Assembly (NCBI RefSeq): GCF_018687275.1
Contig: NZ_CP061287.1
Span: forward strand, 1 to 64,000
Length of the DNA: 64,000 bases
Origin: Polynucleobacter sp. MWH-Aus1W21
Lineage (GTDB): Bacteria > Pseudomonadota > Gammaproteobacteria > Burkholderiales > Burkholderiaceae
Direction: 5' to 3'
Below the pieces are notes generated by a model. That model was not told the DNA's origin and did not search any database. It was given only the letters and a program-made list of their open reading frames with translations. The translations under genes were made by a program, and so were the position numbers. How positions within the stretch are numbered: the first letter of the stretch is position 1; every line of letters starts with the position of its first letter. This document shows, in pieces, positions 7,674 through 16,090 of this stretch.

Positions 7674-8900
7674 ATGAAGTTAAAGCAAATAACCGCGTGT
7701 CTGGTTGCGGCGACCATGTTTGGTTCAAACCCAGTGTTTGCACAAAGCGCGCCGAAGGTTAGTGGCGATGTTATTAAGATTGGCGTGTTGACCGATCTTT
7801 CCTCAACCTATTCTGACTTGGCCGGCCCGGGTGCTGTAATTGCGGCAAAGATGGCGATTGCAGATTTTTCTAAAGACGGTACTGTAATCGGTAAGAAGAT
7901 TGAGTTAGTTAGCGCCGATCACCAGAACAAGGCTGATATTGCTGCAAACAAGGCTCGCGAGTGGTACGACAAAGACGGTGTAGACGTTATTGTTGAGTTG
8001 GTTTCAACCAATGTTGCTTTGGCTGTAATGGAGGTTGCCGAACAAAAGAACAAGATTACTTTGGTTTCTGGCGCAGCTTCTTTGCCAATCACCAATGAGA
8101 AATGTACCGCTAATAACGTACATTGGACTTATGACACTTATGCGCTCTCTAACGGCACAGCAAAAGCGGTTGTAAAGCAAGGCAAAAAGAATTGGTACTT
8201 CCTTACTGCTGACTACGCTTTTGGCGCAGCTTTGGAAAAAGACTCAACTAACGTTGTTAATGCGAACGGCGGTAAGGTTTTAGGAACCAGCAAGCACCCG
8301 TTCCCAAACAGCGACTTTTCTTCTTATCTCTTGAAGGCTCAAGCCAGTGGTGCTGACGTAGTTGCTTTGGCAAACGCTGGGCAAGACACCATCAACAGTG
8401 TTAAGCAGGCCTCCGAGTTTGGTATCAATAAAAAGCAAACCGTTGTGCCTTTGTTGATGTTTATTACTGACGTTCACTCTCTAGGTTTGAATGCTGCACA
8501 AGGTATGTACCTTACAGAGGGCTTCTACTGGGATAAAGACGACAAGACACGTGCTTTTGCAAAACGTTTCATCTTGCAACATAAGCGTATGCCATCAAGC
8601 GTTCAGGCAGGTGTTTACTCATCTGTTCTTGCTTATTTAAATGCCGTACAAAAAGCTGGTACCGACGATACCCAGGCTGTAATGAAGGCTCTGAAATCTA
8701 CAAACATCGATGATGGTCTTTTCAAAGGCAAGATTCGTGCTGATGGTAAGTTTGAGCATGACATGTACTTGCTAGAAGTGAAGAAGCCATCTGAATCTAA
8801 GAGCCCATGGGATTATTACAACGTCAAGGCAGTTATTCCTGCTGCTGAAGCGACTCAACCACTTTCATTGTCACGATGCAAGCTGGTTACTAACAAGTAA
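7674..8900 (+). CDS. Branched-chain amino acid ABC transporter periplasmic binding protein
   Basis: A periplasmic solute-binding protein of the Peripla_BP_6 (LivK-like) type, 408 aa. The N-terminus MKLKQITACLVAATMFGSNPVFAQ is a Sec signal peptide, with cleavage probably after VFA. The mature part begins with VIKIGVLTDLSSTYSDLAGPG, the usual ligand-lobe start. I chose ATG 7674 over 7668 because the AGGAG ribosome site at 7663-7667 abuts 7668 but is 6 nt from 7674. It lies between the ATPase and permease genes of the same operon. The ligand is inferred to be a branched-chain amino acid or a related amide or amino compound. The sequence alone cannot fix it. Confidence 0.88.
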   Translation: MKLKQITACLVAATMFGSNPVFAQSAPKVSGDVIKIGVLTDLSSTYSDLAGPGAVIAAKMAIADFSKDGTVIGKKIELVSADHQNKADIAANKAREWYDKDGVDVIVELVSTNVALAVMEVAEQKNKITLVSGAASLPITNEKCTANNVHWTYDTYALSNGTAKAVVKQGKKNWYFLTADYAFGAALEKDSTNVVNANGGKVLGTSKHPFPNSDFSSYLLKAQASGADVVALANAGQDTINSVKQASEFGINKKQTVVPLLMFITDVHSLGLNAAQGMYLTEGFYWDKDDKTRAFAKRFILQHKRMPSSVQAGVYSSVLAYLNAVQKAGTDDTQAVMKALKSTNIDDGLFKGKIRADGKFEHDMYLLEVKKPSESKSPWDYYNVKAVIPAAEATQPLSLSRCKLVTNK

Positions 8901-8916
8901 TTGATCTCTATTAAGC

Positions 8917-9837
8917 ATGTTTGAACTTCTTGGAATTACCCCTCAAGGGCTGGTAGCCCAGCTCTTGGTGGGGCTTATTAATGGCTCGTTCTATGCCATA
9001 TTGAGTTTGGGATTGGCCATTATTTTTGGCCTTCTCAACATTATTAATTTTGCGCATGGTGCTCAGTACACCATGGGCGCATTTATTGCTTGGATTGGTT
9101 TAACTCAAATCAGCCAATGGCTTGGCTTTCCTGAGCTATCAATCAATTATTGGTTTGCTTTAATTGTTGTCCCGTTGGTTTTGGCGGGCTTTGGTTTAAT
9201 TCTTGAGCGCACGATGCTGCGCCGTCTGTATCACCTTGACCATTTATATGGCTTGTTATTAACGTTTGGATTGGCTCTAATTATTGAGGGTATGTTCCGT
9301 CATTGGTATGGAATTTCTGGTGAGAGCTATCCAGCCCCAGAGATGCTACAGGGCGCTATTCCTCTTGAGTCTCTGGGTATTATTTTGCCGAAGTATCGAG
9401 TGTGGGTGGTGATCATCTCTCTTGTGGTTTGTTTCTCTACCTGGTACGTGATTGAAAGAACAAAGTTAGGCGCCTATTTGCGTGCTGGAACCGAAAATCC
9501 TAAATTACTACAGGCTTTCGGTATCAATGTTCCCTTGATGATTTCTTTGGCCTATGCCTATGGCGTTGGCCTGGCTGGTTTTGCTGGTGTTTTAGCTGCC
9601 CCTATTTTTCAAGTAAACCCATTAATGGGCTCCAACCTCATCATCGTTGTTTTTGCGGTTGTGGTGATTGGCGGCATGGGCTCCATCATGGGCGCCATCT
9701 TGACAGGTTTAGGTTTGGGCTTGATTGAAGGCCTGACCAAAGTCTTTTATCCAGAAGCTTCTGGCGTCGTGATTTTTGTGATCATGGCAATTGTTTTGTT
9801 GGTTCGTCCTGCTGGACTGTTTGGGCGGGAGAAATAA
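8917..9837 (+). CDS. livH: Branched-chain amino acid ABC transporter permease LivH-type
   Basis: Inner-membrane permease subunit, 306 aa, with about eight hydrophobic segments. The N-terminal LVGLINGSFYAILSLGLAIIFGLLNIINFAHGAQYTMGA is characteristic of LivH. The coupling-loop region around AFGINVPLMISLAYAYGVGLAGFAGVLAAP contacts the ATPases. It starts 16 bases after the binding-protein gene and ends 2 bases before the partner permease gene. Confidence 0.9.
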   Translation: MFELLGITPQGLVAQLLVGLINGSFYAILSLGLAIIFGLLNIINFAHGAQYTMGAFIAWIGLTQISQWLGFPELSINYWFALIVVPLVLAGFGLILERTMLRRLYHLDHLYGLLLTFGLALIIEGMFRHWYGISGESYPAPEMLQGAIPLESLGIILPKYRVWVVIISLVVCFSTWYVIERTKLGAYLRAGTENPKLLQAFGINVPLMISLAYAYGVGLAGFAGVLAAPIFQVNPLMGSNLIIVVFAVVVIGGMGSIMGAILTGLGLGLIEGLTKVFYPEASGVVIFVIMAIVLLVRPAGLFGREK

Positions 9838-9839
9838 GC

Positions 9840-10769
9840 ATGAATCCAAAAACAAAATTACTTTACGGAATTTTGGTCCTCATTGGTCTGTTATTACCAT
9901 TCCAAGACTTTATTTATCTTGTGTTTGCGATGAAGGTTTTATGTTTCGCATTGTTTGCATGTGCATTTAATTTGCTTCTAGGTTTTACAGGCTTGCTGTC
10001 ATTTGGCCATGCTGCATTCTTTGGAACGGCGGCTTACATCACCGCCTACTTTTGCAAAGAGGCGGGCCTTTCCCCTGAACTGGGGATTATCTTGGGTGTT
10101 GTTGGTTCGGGGGTTTTAGGTTTCTTAATTGGATCTTTGGCTATTCGTAGGCAAGGAATCTACTTTGCGATGGTGACCTTGGCTCTTTCGCAAATGATTT
10201 ATTTTTTAGCTGTTCAACTACCTTTTACTGGTGGTGAGGATGGTATTCAAGGCGTGCCTCGTGGAATGTTATTTGGTTTTATCGACCTAAAAGATGACGT
10301 GGCGATGTACTACTTTGTGTTGGCGGTTTTCCTGTTTGGCTTCGCTTTGATCATGCGTGCAGTTCATTCCCCATTTGGTCAGGTTCTCAAGGCTATTCGT
10401 GAAAATGAGCCACGCGCAATTTCTTTGGGTTATGACGTCGATCGATTTAAATTAATGTCGTTTGTTATTTCTGCGGCATTAGCTGGCCTTGCTGGATCAA
10501 TGAAGTCCTTGGTGTTTCAGCTTGCAACACTTACTGACGTTCATTGGCATATGTCGGGTGAAGTTGTATTGATGACTTTGCTTGGAGGAATGGGAACTAT
10601 TCTTGGTCCAGTAGTTGGCGCAGGAATTGTCGTTGGTTTGCAAAACTATCTAGCCAACATTGGATCTTGGAGCACAATTGCTACCGGATTTATTTTTGTA
10701 ATTTGCGTTCTAGCTTTCCGTCGCGGCGTTGTTGGTGAAATCGCTGCGCACTTCAAAAACAAAAACTAA
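9840..10769 (+). CDS. livM: Branched-chain amino acid ABC transporter permease LivM-type
   Basis: Second permease, 309 aa, polytopic. It contains the family motif FNLLLGFTGLLSFGHAAFFGTAAY and, near residue 180-215, the EAA-like loop KAIRENEPRAISLGYDVDRFKLMSFVISAALAG. It ends the five-gene operon livG-livF-SBP-livH-livM. The 85-bp gap after it is T-rich, with no clear hairpin terminator. Confidence 0.9.
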   Translation: MNPKTKLLYGILVLIGLLLPFQDFIYLVFAMKVLCFALFACAFNLLLGFTGLLSFGHAAFFGTAAYITAYFCKEAGLSPELGIILGVVGSGVLGFLIGSLAIRRQGIYFAMVTLALSQMIYFLAVQLPFTGGEDGIQGVPRGMLFGFIDLKDDVAMYYFVLAVFLFGFALIMRAVHSPFGQVLKAIRENEPRAISLGYDVDRFKLMSFVISAALAGLAGSMKSLVFQLATLTDVHWHMSGEVVLMTLLGGMGTILGPVVGAGIVVGLQNYLANIGSWSTIATGFIFVICVLAFRRGVVGEIAAHFKNKN

Positions 10770-10881
10770 TTTTTGTTTTTTCCTTTTATTATTTGGTTTT
10801 AGTTTGACGTCAATTTTTAATTGCGTCACACTCATTTAATTAAAAGAGACTCTCATCGAATTTTCAATTTATATCTGGCCA

Positions 10882-11631
10882 TTGCTTTTAGCGATGGCTT
10901 TTTTTGCCGGGCTGGTTGATGCGGTAGCTGGTGGTGGTGGCCTAATTCAGGTCCCCGCTCTTTTTGCAGCCTATCCAGAGGCGCCGCCCGCAACCCTGCT
11001 CTCAACCAATAAGGTATCTGCGGTTGGTGGAACACTCAATGCTGCGCGAAGATATTTACGGCATGTGTCTTTGCCGTGGGCTGTTGTTGGTCCCGCAATT
11101 GTTGCGGGTTTTGTTGGATCGTTGTTGGGTGCCAATGCGGTAAGTAACTTTCCTGCAGAGCCACTTCGTAAGGCTTTGCCATTTGTATTGTTATTTCTCT
11201 TGTTGTACACCTGGTTTCAGCCTTCACTTGGCGAAGCTCATGCGCCAAAAATTCTTGGACGCCTTCAACAGCTTAAAGCAGCAATTCTTGGTTTAACAAT
11301 TGGTTTTTATGACGGCTTCTTTGGCCCGGGCACGGGCAGCTTTTTGCTGTTTGGTTTTGTTCGCTTCTTCAGCTTTGATTTTCTGCATGCTTCTGCTGCA
11401 ACAAAGCTGGTAAACGTTGCAACTAATCTAGCGGCCATTTTGATGTTAGCCAGCCTAGGGCAAATTAATTGGGCTCTTGGGTTTGCCATGATGATGGCCA
11501 ATATTGCAGGCAGTCAGTTCGGAAGTCGTCTGGCAATTAAGCATGGCAGTACCTTTGTAAGAAAGGCTTTTTTGATTATTGTGAGCGTGTTAATTTTGAA
11601 GTCCGCTTGGGATGCCTATTTTTCTAATTAA
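10882..11631 (+). CDS. TSUP family membrane permease (TauE/SafE, YfcA-like)
   Basis: A polytopic membrane protein resembling E. coli YfcA. It has AGLVDAVAGGGGLIQVPAL near the N-terminus, STNKVSAVGGTLNAARRYL, and the second repeat GFYDGFFGPGTGSF. TSUP proteins move sulfur anions or organic acids. The substrate here is unknown. The coordinates use the TTG at 10882, the first standard start codon in the open frame. It has no ribosome site and would trim the first membrane segment. A better-placed start is the ATC at 10855, 6 nt after AGAG, giving an N-terminus IEFSIYIWPLLL that matches YfcA more fully. The first in-frame ATG is 10894. Confidence 0.82.
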   Translation: MLLAMAFFAGLVDAVAGGGGLIQVPALFAAYPEAPPATLLSTNKVSAVGGTLNAARRYLRHVSLPWAVVGPAIVAGFVGSLLGANAVSNFPAEPLRKALPFVLLFLLLYTWFQPSLGEAHAPKILGRLQQLKAAILGLTIGFYDGFFGPGTGSFLLFGFVRFFSFDFLHASAATKLVNVATNLAAILMLASLGQINWALGFAMMMANIAGSQFGSRLAIKHGSTFVRKAFLIIVSVLILKSAWDAYFSN

Positions 11632-11665
11632 ATCAAGTACTTATAAATAAAACTCTTGATTTTTT
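11632..11665 (+). terminator. Candidate terminator after the TSUP gene
   Basis: ATCAAG (11632-11637) can pair with CTTGAT (11655-11660) across a 17-nt loop, followed by five more Ts. The stem is short, so this is a weak intrinsic terminator, but it sits directly after the stop codon. Confidence 0.4.
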
Positions 11666-11682
11666 AGAAATTTTCGATCTTT

Positions 11683-11698
11683 TGTTTCACGTGAAACA
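11683..11698. promoter_or_regulatory. parS: parS centromere site 1
   Basis: TGTTTCACGTGAAACA is a perfect match to the ParB-binding parS palindrome. It lies 40 bp upstream of mnmG, in the operon that encodes ParA and ParB, and overlaps the predicted mnmG -35 box (11686-11691). Confidence 0.95.
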
Positions 11699-11714
11699 AA
11701 CAAAATGCTATGAT
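11686..11714 (+). promoter_or_regulatory. Predicted promoter of mnmG-rsmG-parAB, overlapping parS
   Basis: TTCACG (11686-11691) and TATGAT (11709-11714) are separated by 17 bp, which fits a sigma70 promoter. The -35 element falls wholly within the parS palindrome. Transcription would start near 11721, and the mnmG ATG at 11738 follows a GAGG ribosome site. Confidence 0.5.
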
Positions 11715-11737
11715 CATCGCCCTATCTGAGGCAAATC

Positions 11738-13660
11738 ATGCGTTATTCCAAAAATTTCGATGTCATTGTGGTTGGTGGCGGTCATGCTGGGACTGAGGCC
11801 GCCCTCGCCTCGGCTCGTATGGGTTGCGATACGTTATTGATTACCCATAGCATTGAAAATCTGGGTGCTATGAGCTGTAATCCCTCTATTGGCGGAATCG
11901 GTAAAGGCCATCTAGTAAAAGAGATTGATGCAATGGGCGGTGCGATGGCAGCTGCTACTGACGAGGCTGGCATCCAGTTTCGAATCCTGAATTCAAGCAA
12001 AGGCCCCGCTGTACGGGCCACCCGTGCCCAGGGCGATCGTGTTCTATATAAAGCTGCAATTCGCCGTCGTTTAGAAAACCAACCAAATTTAAGTCTATTT
12101 CAGGCTGCTGTTGATGATCTGCTGGTAAAGGGCGATGAGGTACAGGGCGTTGTTACGCAAATGGGCCTGGAGTTTATCGCTAAAAAGGTAGTGCTTACAG
12201 CGGGTACCTTTTTGGACGGAAAGATCCACGTTGGATTAAATAATTATGCCGGCGGTCGCGCAGGTGATCCGGCAGCAGTTTCCTTATCTGCCAGATTAAA
12301 AGAGTTAAAACTTCCTCAGGGGAGATTGAAGACCGGCACTCCCCCACGCATTGATGGTCGTACTATCGACTTTTTGGTGATGCTGGAGCAGCCGGGAGAT
12401 TTAGATCCCGTACCAGTGTTCTCGTATTTAGGTCGCCCAGAGCAGCATCCCAAGCAAGTTCCTTGCTGGATTTCTCATACAAATGAAAAGACGCATGACA
12501 TTATTCGTAGCGGTTTAGATCGTTCGCCGATGTATACCGGTGTAATTGAAGGGGTCGGCCCACGCTACTGCCCTTCTATTGAGGACAAAATTCATCGTTT
12601 TGCCTCCAGAAATAGTCATCAGATCTTTCTGGAGCCAGAGGGCCTAACAACCAACGAGTTTTACCCAAATGGAATTTCTACTAGCCTGCCCTTTGATGTT
12701 CAGTGGGATTTGGTTCGCAGTATCCGAGGTATGGAGTCTGCGGTTATTGTTCGCCCCGGCTATGCAATTGAGTATGACTTCTTTGATCCGCGCCAATTAC
12801 GCCACAGTCTTGAGACCAGAGTAATCGCTGGCCTTTACTTTGCCGGCCAGATTAACGGTACTACAGGCTACGAAGAGGCTGCAGCGCAGGGAATGCTGGC
12901 CGGCATCAATGCTGGTTTGGCGGCTAAAGGAAAAGAGCCTTGGCTGCCAAAGCGCAGCGAGTCCTATATTGGCGTTCTTGTAGACGACCTGATTACCCGC
13001 GGGGTTCAGGAGCCTTATCGTATGTTTACCAGTCGGGCTGAGTATCGCCTCAGTTTGCGTGAAGATAACGCGGATATGCGTTTAACCACGATTGGTCGAG
13101 AGCTTGGTTTGGTGGATGATCATCGCTGGGAGGTGTTTTGCAGAAAACAAGAGGCTGTTTCACGTGAAACATCTCGTTTGCAAAATATTTGGGTGGGCCC
13201 TAAGAGCGAGGCCGCTCCTTTTGTCTCGCAATTGTTGGGACAAGACCTTTCCCATGAATGTAGTTTGGCTGAGCTTTTAAGGCGTCCAGGCATTACTTAT
13301 GAAGCAATTACTACTCTAGGCGATGGAATGTGGGCCCTAGAATCATTGGATGAAGATCTTGGGCTGGCTGCTCAAATAAGCGACCAAGTAGAGATTTCTG
13401 TTAAATATCAGGGCTACATTGAGCGTCAGGCAACCGAAATTGCTCGTCAAGAACATAATGAGACATTCCCTCTCCCGGGATCACTCGATTATTCGCAGGT
13501 TGTTGGTTTGTCCATAGAGGTACAACAAAAGCTTAACTTACATAAACCTGAAACATTGGGTCAAGCCGGTCGTATTTCAGGAGTAACTCCCGCAGCCCTC
13601 TCCCTTTTGTTGGTGCATCTGAAAAAAGGCTTGGGGCGCACTCAAGAAACGCATGAGTGA
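11738..13660 (+). CDS. mnmG: tRNA uridine-5-carboxymethylaminomethyl modification enzyme MnmG
   Basis: MnmG (GidA) is the FAD protein that, with MnmE, builds the 5-carboxymethylaminomethyl group on wobble U34 of certain tRNAs. The 640-aa product starts with the dinucleotide-binding VVGGGHAGTEAALASARMG and contains the family signatures CNPSIGGIGKGHLVKEIDA and GPRYCPSIEDKI. The C-terminal helical domain that contacts MnmE is present. The length is normal. It overlaps rsmG by 8 bases and heads a segregation operon. A perfect parS site is embedded in its coding sequence at 13156-13171. Confidence 0.97.
   Translation: MRYSKNFDVIVVGGGHAGTEAALASARMGCDTLLITHSIENLGAMSCNPSIGGIGKGHLVKEIDAMGGAMAAATDEAGIQFRILNSSKGPAVRATRAQGDRVLYKAAIRRRLENQPNLSLFQAAVDDLLVKGDEVQGVVTQMGLEFIAKKVVLTAGTFLDGKIHVGLNNYAGGRAGDPAAVSLSARLKELKLPQGRLKTGTPPRIDGRTIDFLVMLEQPGDLDPVPVFSYLGRPEQHPKQVPCWISHTNEKTHDIIRSGLDRSPMYTGVIEGVGPRYCPSIEDKIHRFASRNSHQIFLEPEGLTTNEFYPNGISTSLPFDVQWDLVRSIRGMESAVIVRPGYAIEYDFFDPRQLRHSLETRVIAGLYFAGQINGTTGYEEAAAQGMLAGINAGLAAKGKEPWLPKRSESYIGVLVDDLITRGVQEPYRMFTSRAEYRLSLREDNADMRLTTIGRELGLVDDHRWEVFCRKQEAVSRETSRLQNIWVGPKSEAAPFVSQLLGQDLSHECSLAELLRRPGITYEAITTLGDGMWALESLDEDLGLAAQISDQVEISVKYQGYIERQATEIARQEHNETFPLPGSLDYSQVVGLSIEVQQKLNLHKPETLGQAGRISGVTPAALSLLLVHLKKGLGRTQETHE
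13156..13171. promoter_or_regulatory. parS: parS centromere site 2, inside mnmG
   Basis: A second perfect TGTTTCACGTGAAACA lies within the mnmG reading frame, where it encodes part of AVSRETSRL. It is 1,473 bp from the first parS. Two exact 16-bp copies in one gene neighbourhood next to parAB are very unlikely by chance. Confidence 0.93.
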
Positions 13661-14321
13661 GGGGCTTCTTGCTTTAGGAATTGAGGATCTTGGCCTCGAA
13701 TTAAGTTCGACCAATATTGCTGATTTAGAGCTGTTTTTGCAGGAAATGGGTCGTTGGAACCAGGTTCACAATCTCACGGCAATTGAGGGTGAGAAAGATT
13801 CTATACGGTTGCATCTTATTGATTCTATTGCGGTTTTGCCGGTATTAAGAGAGTTTTTAAAAGGCCGCTCACCTAAAATTGCCGACCTAGGCTCTGGTGG
13901 TGGACTGCCGGCGATTCCGATTGCGATTGTTCAGACGGAGTGGCAACTTTCTTTGATTGAGGCCATCCGTAAAAAGACAGCATTCTTGCAGCATGTGCGC
14001 GGGAAGTTAAAACTCAAAAACATTGAAGTCCTATGTGAAAGGGTTGAAGATGCTGCAATGCAGCAACCAGCGCAATTTGATGCGGTTATTTCTCGTGCAT
14101 TTACCAACCTGGCACGCTTTTTAGATTTGTCATTGCCCTTCCTGAAGCCTGATGGCTTGGTATTCGCAATGAAGGCTAAGCGTGCAGACGATGAAATGAA
14201 AGATGTTTCTATGGAGGAGTGGCGCTTAGTCGCCGATGAACCCCTACATATTCCTAATTTAGCGGTGGAGCGACGCCTTTTGGTGTTGGCCCCCGTGAGA
14301 AAATCCACCCTCACCCCTTAA
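13653..14321 (+). CDS. rsmG: 16S rRNA (guanine-527-N7) methyltransferase RsmG
   Basis: RsmG (GidB) methylates N7 of G527 in 16S rRNA using S-adenosylmethionine. The 222-aa protein has the N-terminal helical part with RWNQVHNLTAI, the SAM-binding motif ADLGSGGGLPAIPIAI near residue 72-88, and VISRAFTNLARFL. It overlaps the mnmG end by 8 bases, a common mnmG-rsmG arrangement, and parA follows after 18 bases. Confidence 0.95.
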   Translation: MSEGLLALGIEDLGLELSSTNIADLELFLQEMGRWNQVHNLTAIEGEKDSIRLHLIDSIAVLPVLREFLKGRSPKIADLGSGGGLPAIPIAIVQTEWQLSLIEAIRKKTAFLQHVRGKLKLKNIEVLCERVEDAAMQQPAQFDAVISRAFTNLARFLDLSLPFLKPDGLVFAMKAKRADDEMKDVSMEEWRLVADEPLHIPNLAVERRLLVLAPVRKSTLTP

Positions 14322-14339
14322 GTAGACCCAAAAGTAGCC

Positions 14340-15110
14340 ATGGCAAAAATATTCTGTATCGCAAATCAAAAAGGTGGCGTTGGCAAGACCACGACTGCCG
14401 TTAATTTAGCCGCAGGCTTGGCAGGGCTCAAACAGCGGGTTTTGTTGGTTGACTTAGACCCCCAGGGCAATGCAACCATGGGTTCCGGGGTTGAAAAGGC
14501 AGATTTAAACACCAGCGTCTATCAAGTCCTGATTGGTATGGCATCTGTTAAGGAATGTGCGCAGCGTTGCGAAAGTTCGGGCTATGACGTATTGCCAGCC
14601 AATCGTGATTTAGCAGGCGCCGAAATTGAATTAGTAGATTTAGATTTACGCGAAGTGCGATTGAAGGATGCGCTTGCGCAGGTCGCCGACGACTACGATT
14701 TCATTTTGATCGATTGTCCGCCCGCTTTGTCATTGTTAACTCTTAATGGGTTGTGCGCAGCAAACGGTGTGATTGTTCCAATGCAATGCGAATATTTTGC
14801 ATTGGAGGGTTTGTCTGATTTGGTGAACACCATCAAACAAGTGCACGCAAATTTAAATCCGGATTTAGTAATCATTGGTTTATTGCGCGTAATGTTTGAT
14901 GCGCGCATGACATTGCAACAACAAGTCTCTGATCAGCTGCTCGAACATTTTGGCGATAAAGTTTTCAAGACCATTATTCCGCGTAACGTGCGCCTTGCCG
15001 AAGCCCCTTCTTATGGGCTTCCTGGGGTTGCCTTTGACAAGTCATCACGTGGTGCAAAAGCGTATTTAGAGTTTGGCGCTGAAATGGTTGAGCGCATCAA
15101 ACATATGTAA
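14340..15110 (+). CDS. parA: Chromosome partitioning ATPase ParA
   Basis: ParA is the Walker-type ATPase that coats the nucleoid and moves ParB-parS complexes. The 256-aa product has the deviant Walker A KGGVGKTTTAVNLAAGLA at residues 11-28, LLVDLDPQGNAT (A' motif) and FILIDCPPALSLLT (Walker B). It is the short chromosomal type without an N-terminal DNA-binding domain. parB follows 20 bases later with an AGAAAG-type ribosome site. Confidence 0.96.
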   Translation: MAKIFCIANQKGGVGKTTTAVNLAAGLAGLKQRVLLVDLDPQGNATMGSGVEKADLNTSVYQVLIGMASVKECAQRCESSGYDVLPANRDLAGAEIELVDLDLREVRLKDALAQVADDYDFILIDCPPALSLLTLNGLCAANGVIVPMQCEYFALEGLSDLVNTIKQVHANLNPDLVIIGLLRVMFDARMTLQQQVSDQLLEHFGDKVFKTIIPRNVRLAEAPSYGLPGVAFDKSSRGAKAYLEFGAEMVERIKHM

Positions 15111-15130
15111 TTTGTAGAAAGAAAAAGATC

Positions 15131-16021
15131 ATGGTTGCTATTAAGAAAAAAGGCTTAGGTAGAGGTCTTGAGGCTTTGCTTGGCGAAAAGACTCAAGCAG
15201 CAGGTTCGTCTACCGATATCAATCGTTTGCCGTTAACAGCGCTGCAAGCTGGCAAATATCAGCCACGTCAAAAAATGGAGGCAGGCGCCTTGCAAGAGCT
15301 GGCAGAAAGCATTCGCGAGCAAGGAGTGATGCAGCCGCTGTTGGTGCGTTTAGTGGCTCCAGGCAAATATGAAATTATTGCGGGCGAAAGACGTTTTCGC
15401 GCCGCAACCATTGCTGGGTTAAAAGAGGTTCCCGTTTTAGTTTCTAGTGCGGATGATCAAGCTGCCGCAGCGATGGCCTTGGTCGAAAATATGCAGCGTG
15501 AGGATTTAAATCCTCTTGAAGAGTCCCAAGGTTTGGCTCGGTTGATTGAGGAATTTGGTTTTACGCATGAACAGGCCGCAAAGGCAGTGGGCAAGTCCCG
15601 CAGTGCCATTACCAATTTATTGCGCCTTGCACAGCTGGCAAAGCCTGTTCAAGCCATGCTATTGGCTGGCGACATAGATATGGGGCATGCTCGCGCGCTT
15701 CTACCCCTTCCGGGCTCTAGCCAGGTTGCCTTGGCCCAAAGAATATCTGCCCAAGGCCTATCAGTGCGTGAGGCGGAGAGAATGACGGCTGCTTTGGTGA
15801 TTGCTGGCGGCCAAATTGGCGACAAAAAGGCAAAAAGTAAAACTGGCAGCTCAGCAAAGAGCGCTGATCCTGATATGCAGCGCTTAACCCAAGAAATCGC
15901 CGATTTGATTGGTTTAAGCACGGAATTTAAGCTTAAGGGCAAAGGTGGGGAGCTCAGAATCCGCTTTAGCCAGTTTGACGAGCTTGATTCCTTATTAAAA
16001 AAGTTGGGTATTGAGTCGTAA
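15131..16021 (+). CDS. parB: Chromosome partitioning protein ParB
   Basis: ParB binds parS and spreads as a CTP-dependent clamp. The 296-aa product begins KKKGLGRGLEALLG, the usual ParA-stimulating N-terminus. It then has the CTP-binding domain with QPLLVRL and GERRFRAATIAGL, a helix-turn-helix region around FTHEQAAKAVGKSRSAITNLLRL, a linker rich in K and S, and a C-terminal dimerisation domain. It ends the mnmG-rsmG-parA-parB operon, 4.3 kb from parS site 1. Confidence 0.96.
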   Translation: MVAIKKKGLGRGLEALLGEKTQAAGSSTDINRLPLTALQAGKYQPRQKMEAGALQELAESIREQGVMQPLLVRLVAPGKYEIIAGERRFRAATIAGLKEVPVLVSSADDQAAAAMALVENMQREDLNPLEESQGLARLIEEFGFTHEQAAKAVGKSRSAITNLLRLAQLAKPVQAMLLAGDIDMGHARALLPLPGSSQVALAQRISAQGLSVREAERMTAALVIAGGQIGDKKAKSKTGSSAKSADPDMQRLTQEIADLIGLSTEFKLKGKGGELRIRFSQFDELDSLLKKLGIES

Positions 16022-16049
16022 ATAAGGCAGAAAAATGTCCCCAAATCCT

Positions 16050-16078
16050 TTGACATATTGCACTGCACACATTAAACT
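16050..16078 (+). promoter_or_regulatory. Predicted promoter of the atp operon
   Basis: TTGACA (16050-16055) and TAAACT (16073-16078) are spaced by 17 bp, immediately after parB. The predicted start near 16085 leaves only a few bases before the atpI TTG codon, so atpI would have a very short leader. Confidence 0.5.
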
Positions 16079-16090
16079 TTCGGGGCTAAA

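Noticed and set aside
13931..14314. 127-codon minus-strand frame inside rsmG
   Set aside because: It is fully covered by a well-conserved gene on the other strand and has no features of its own.
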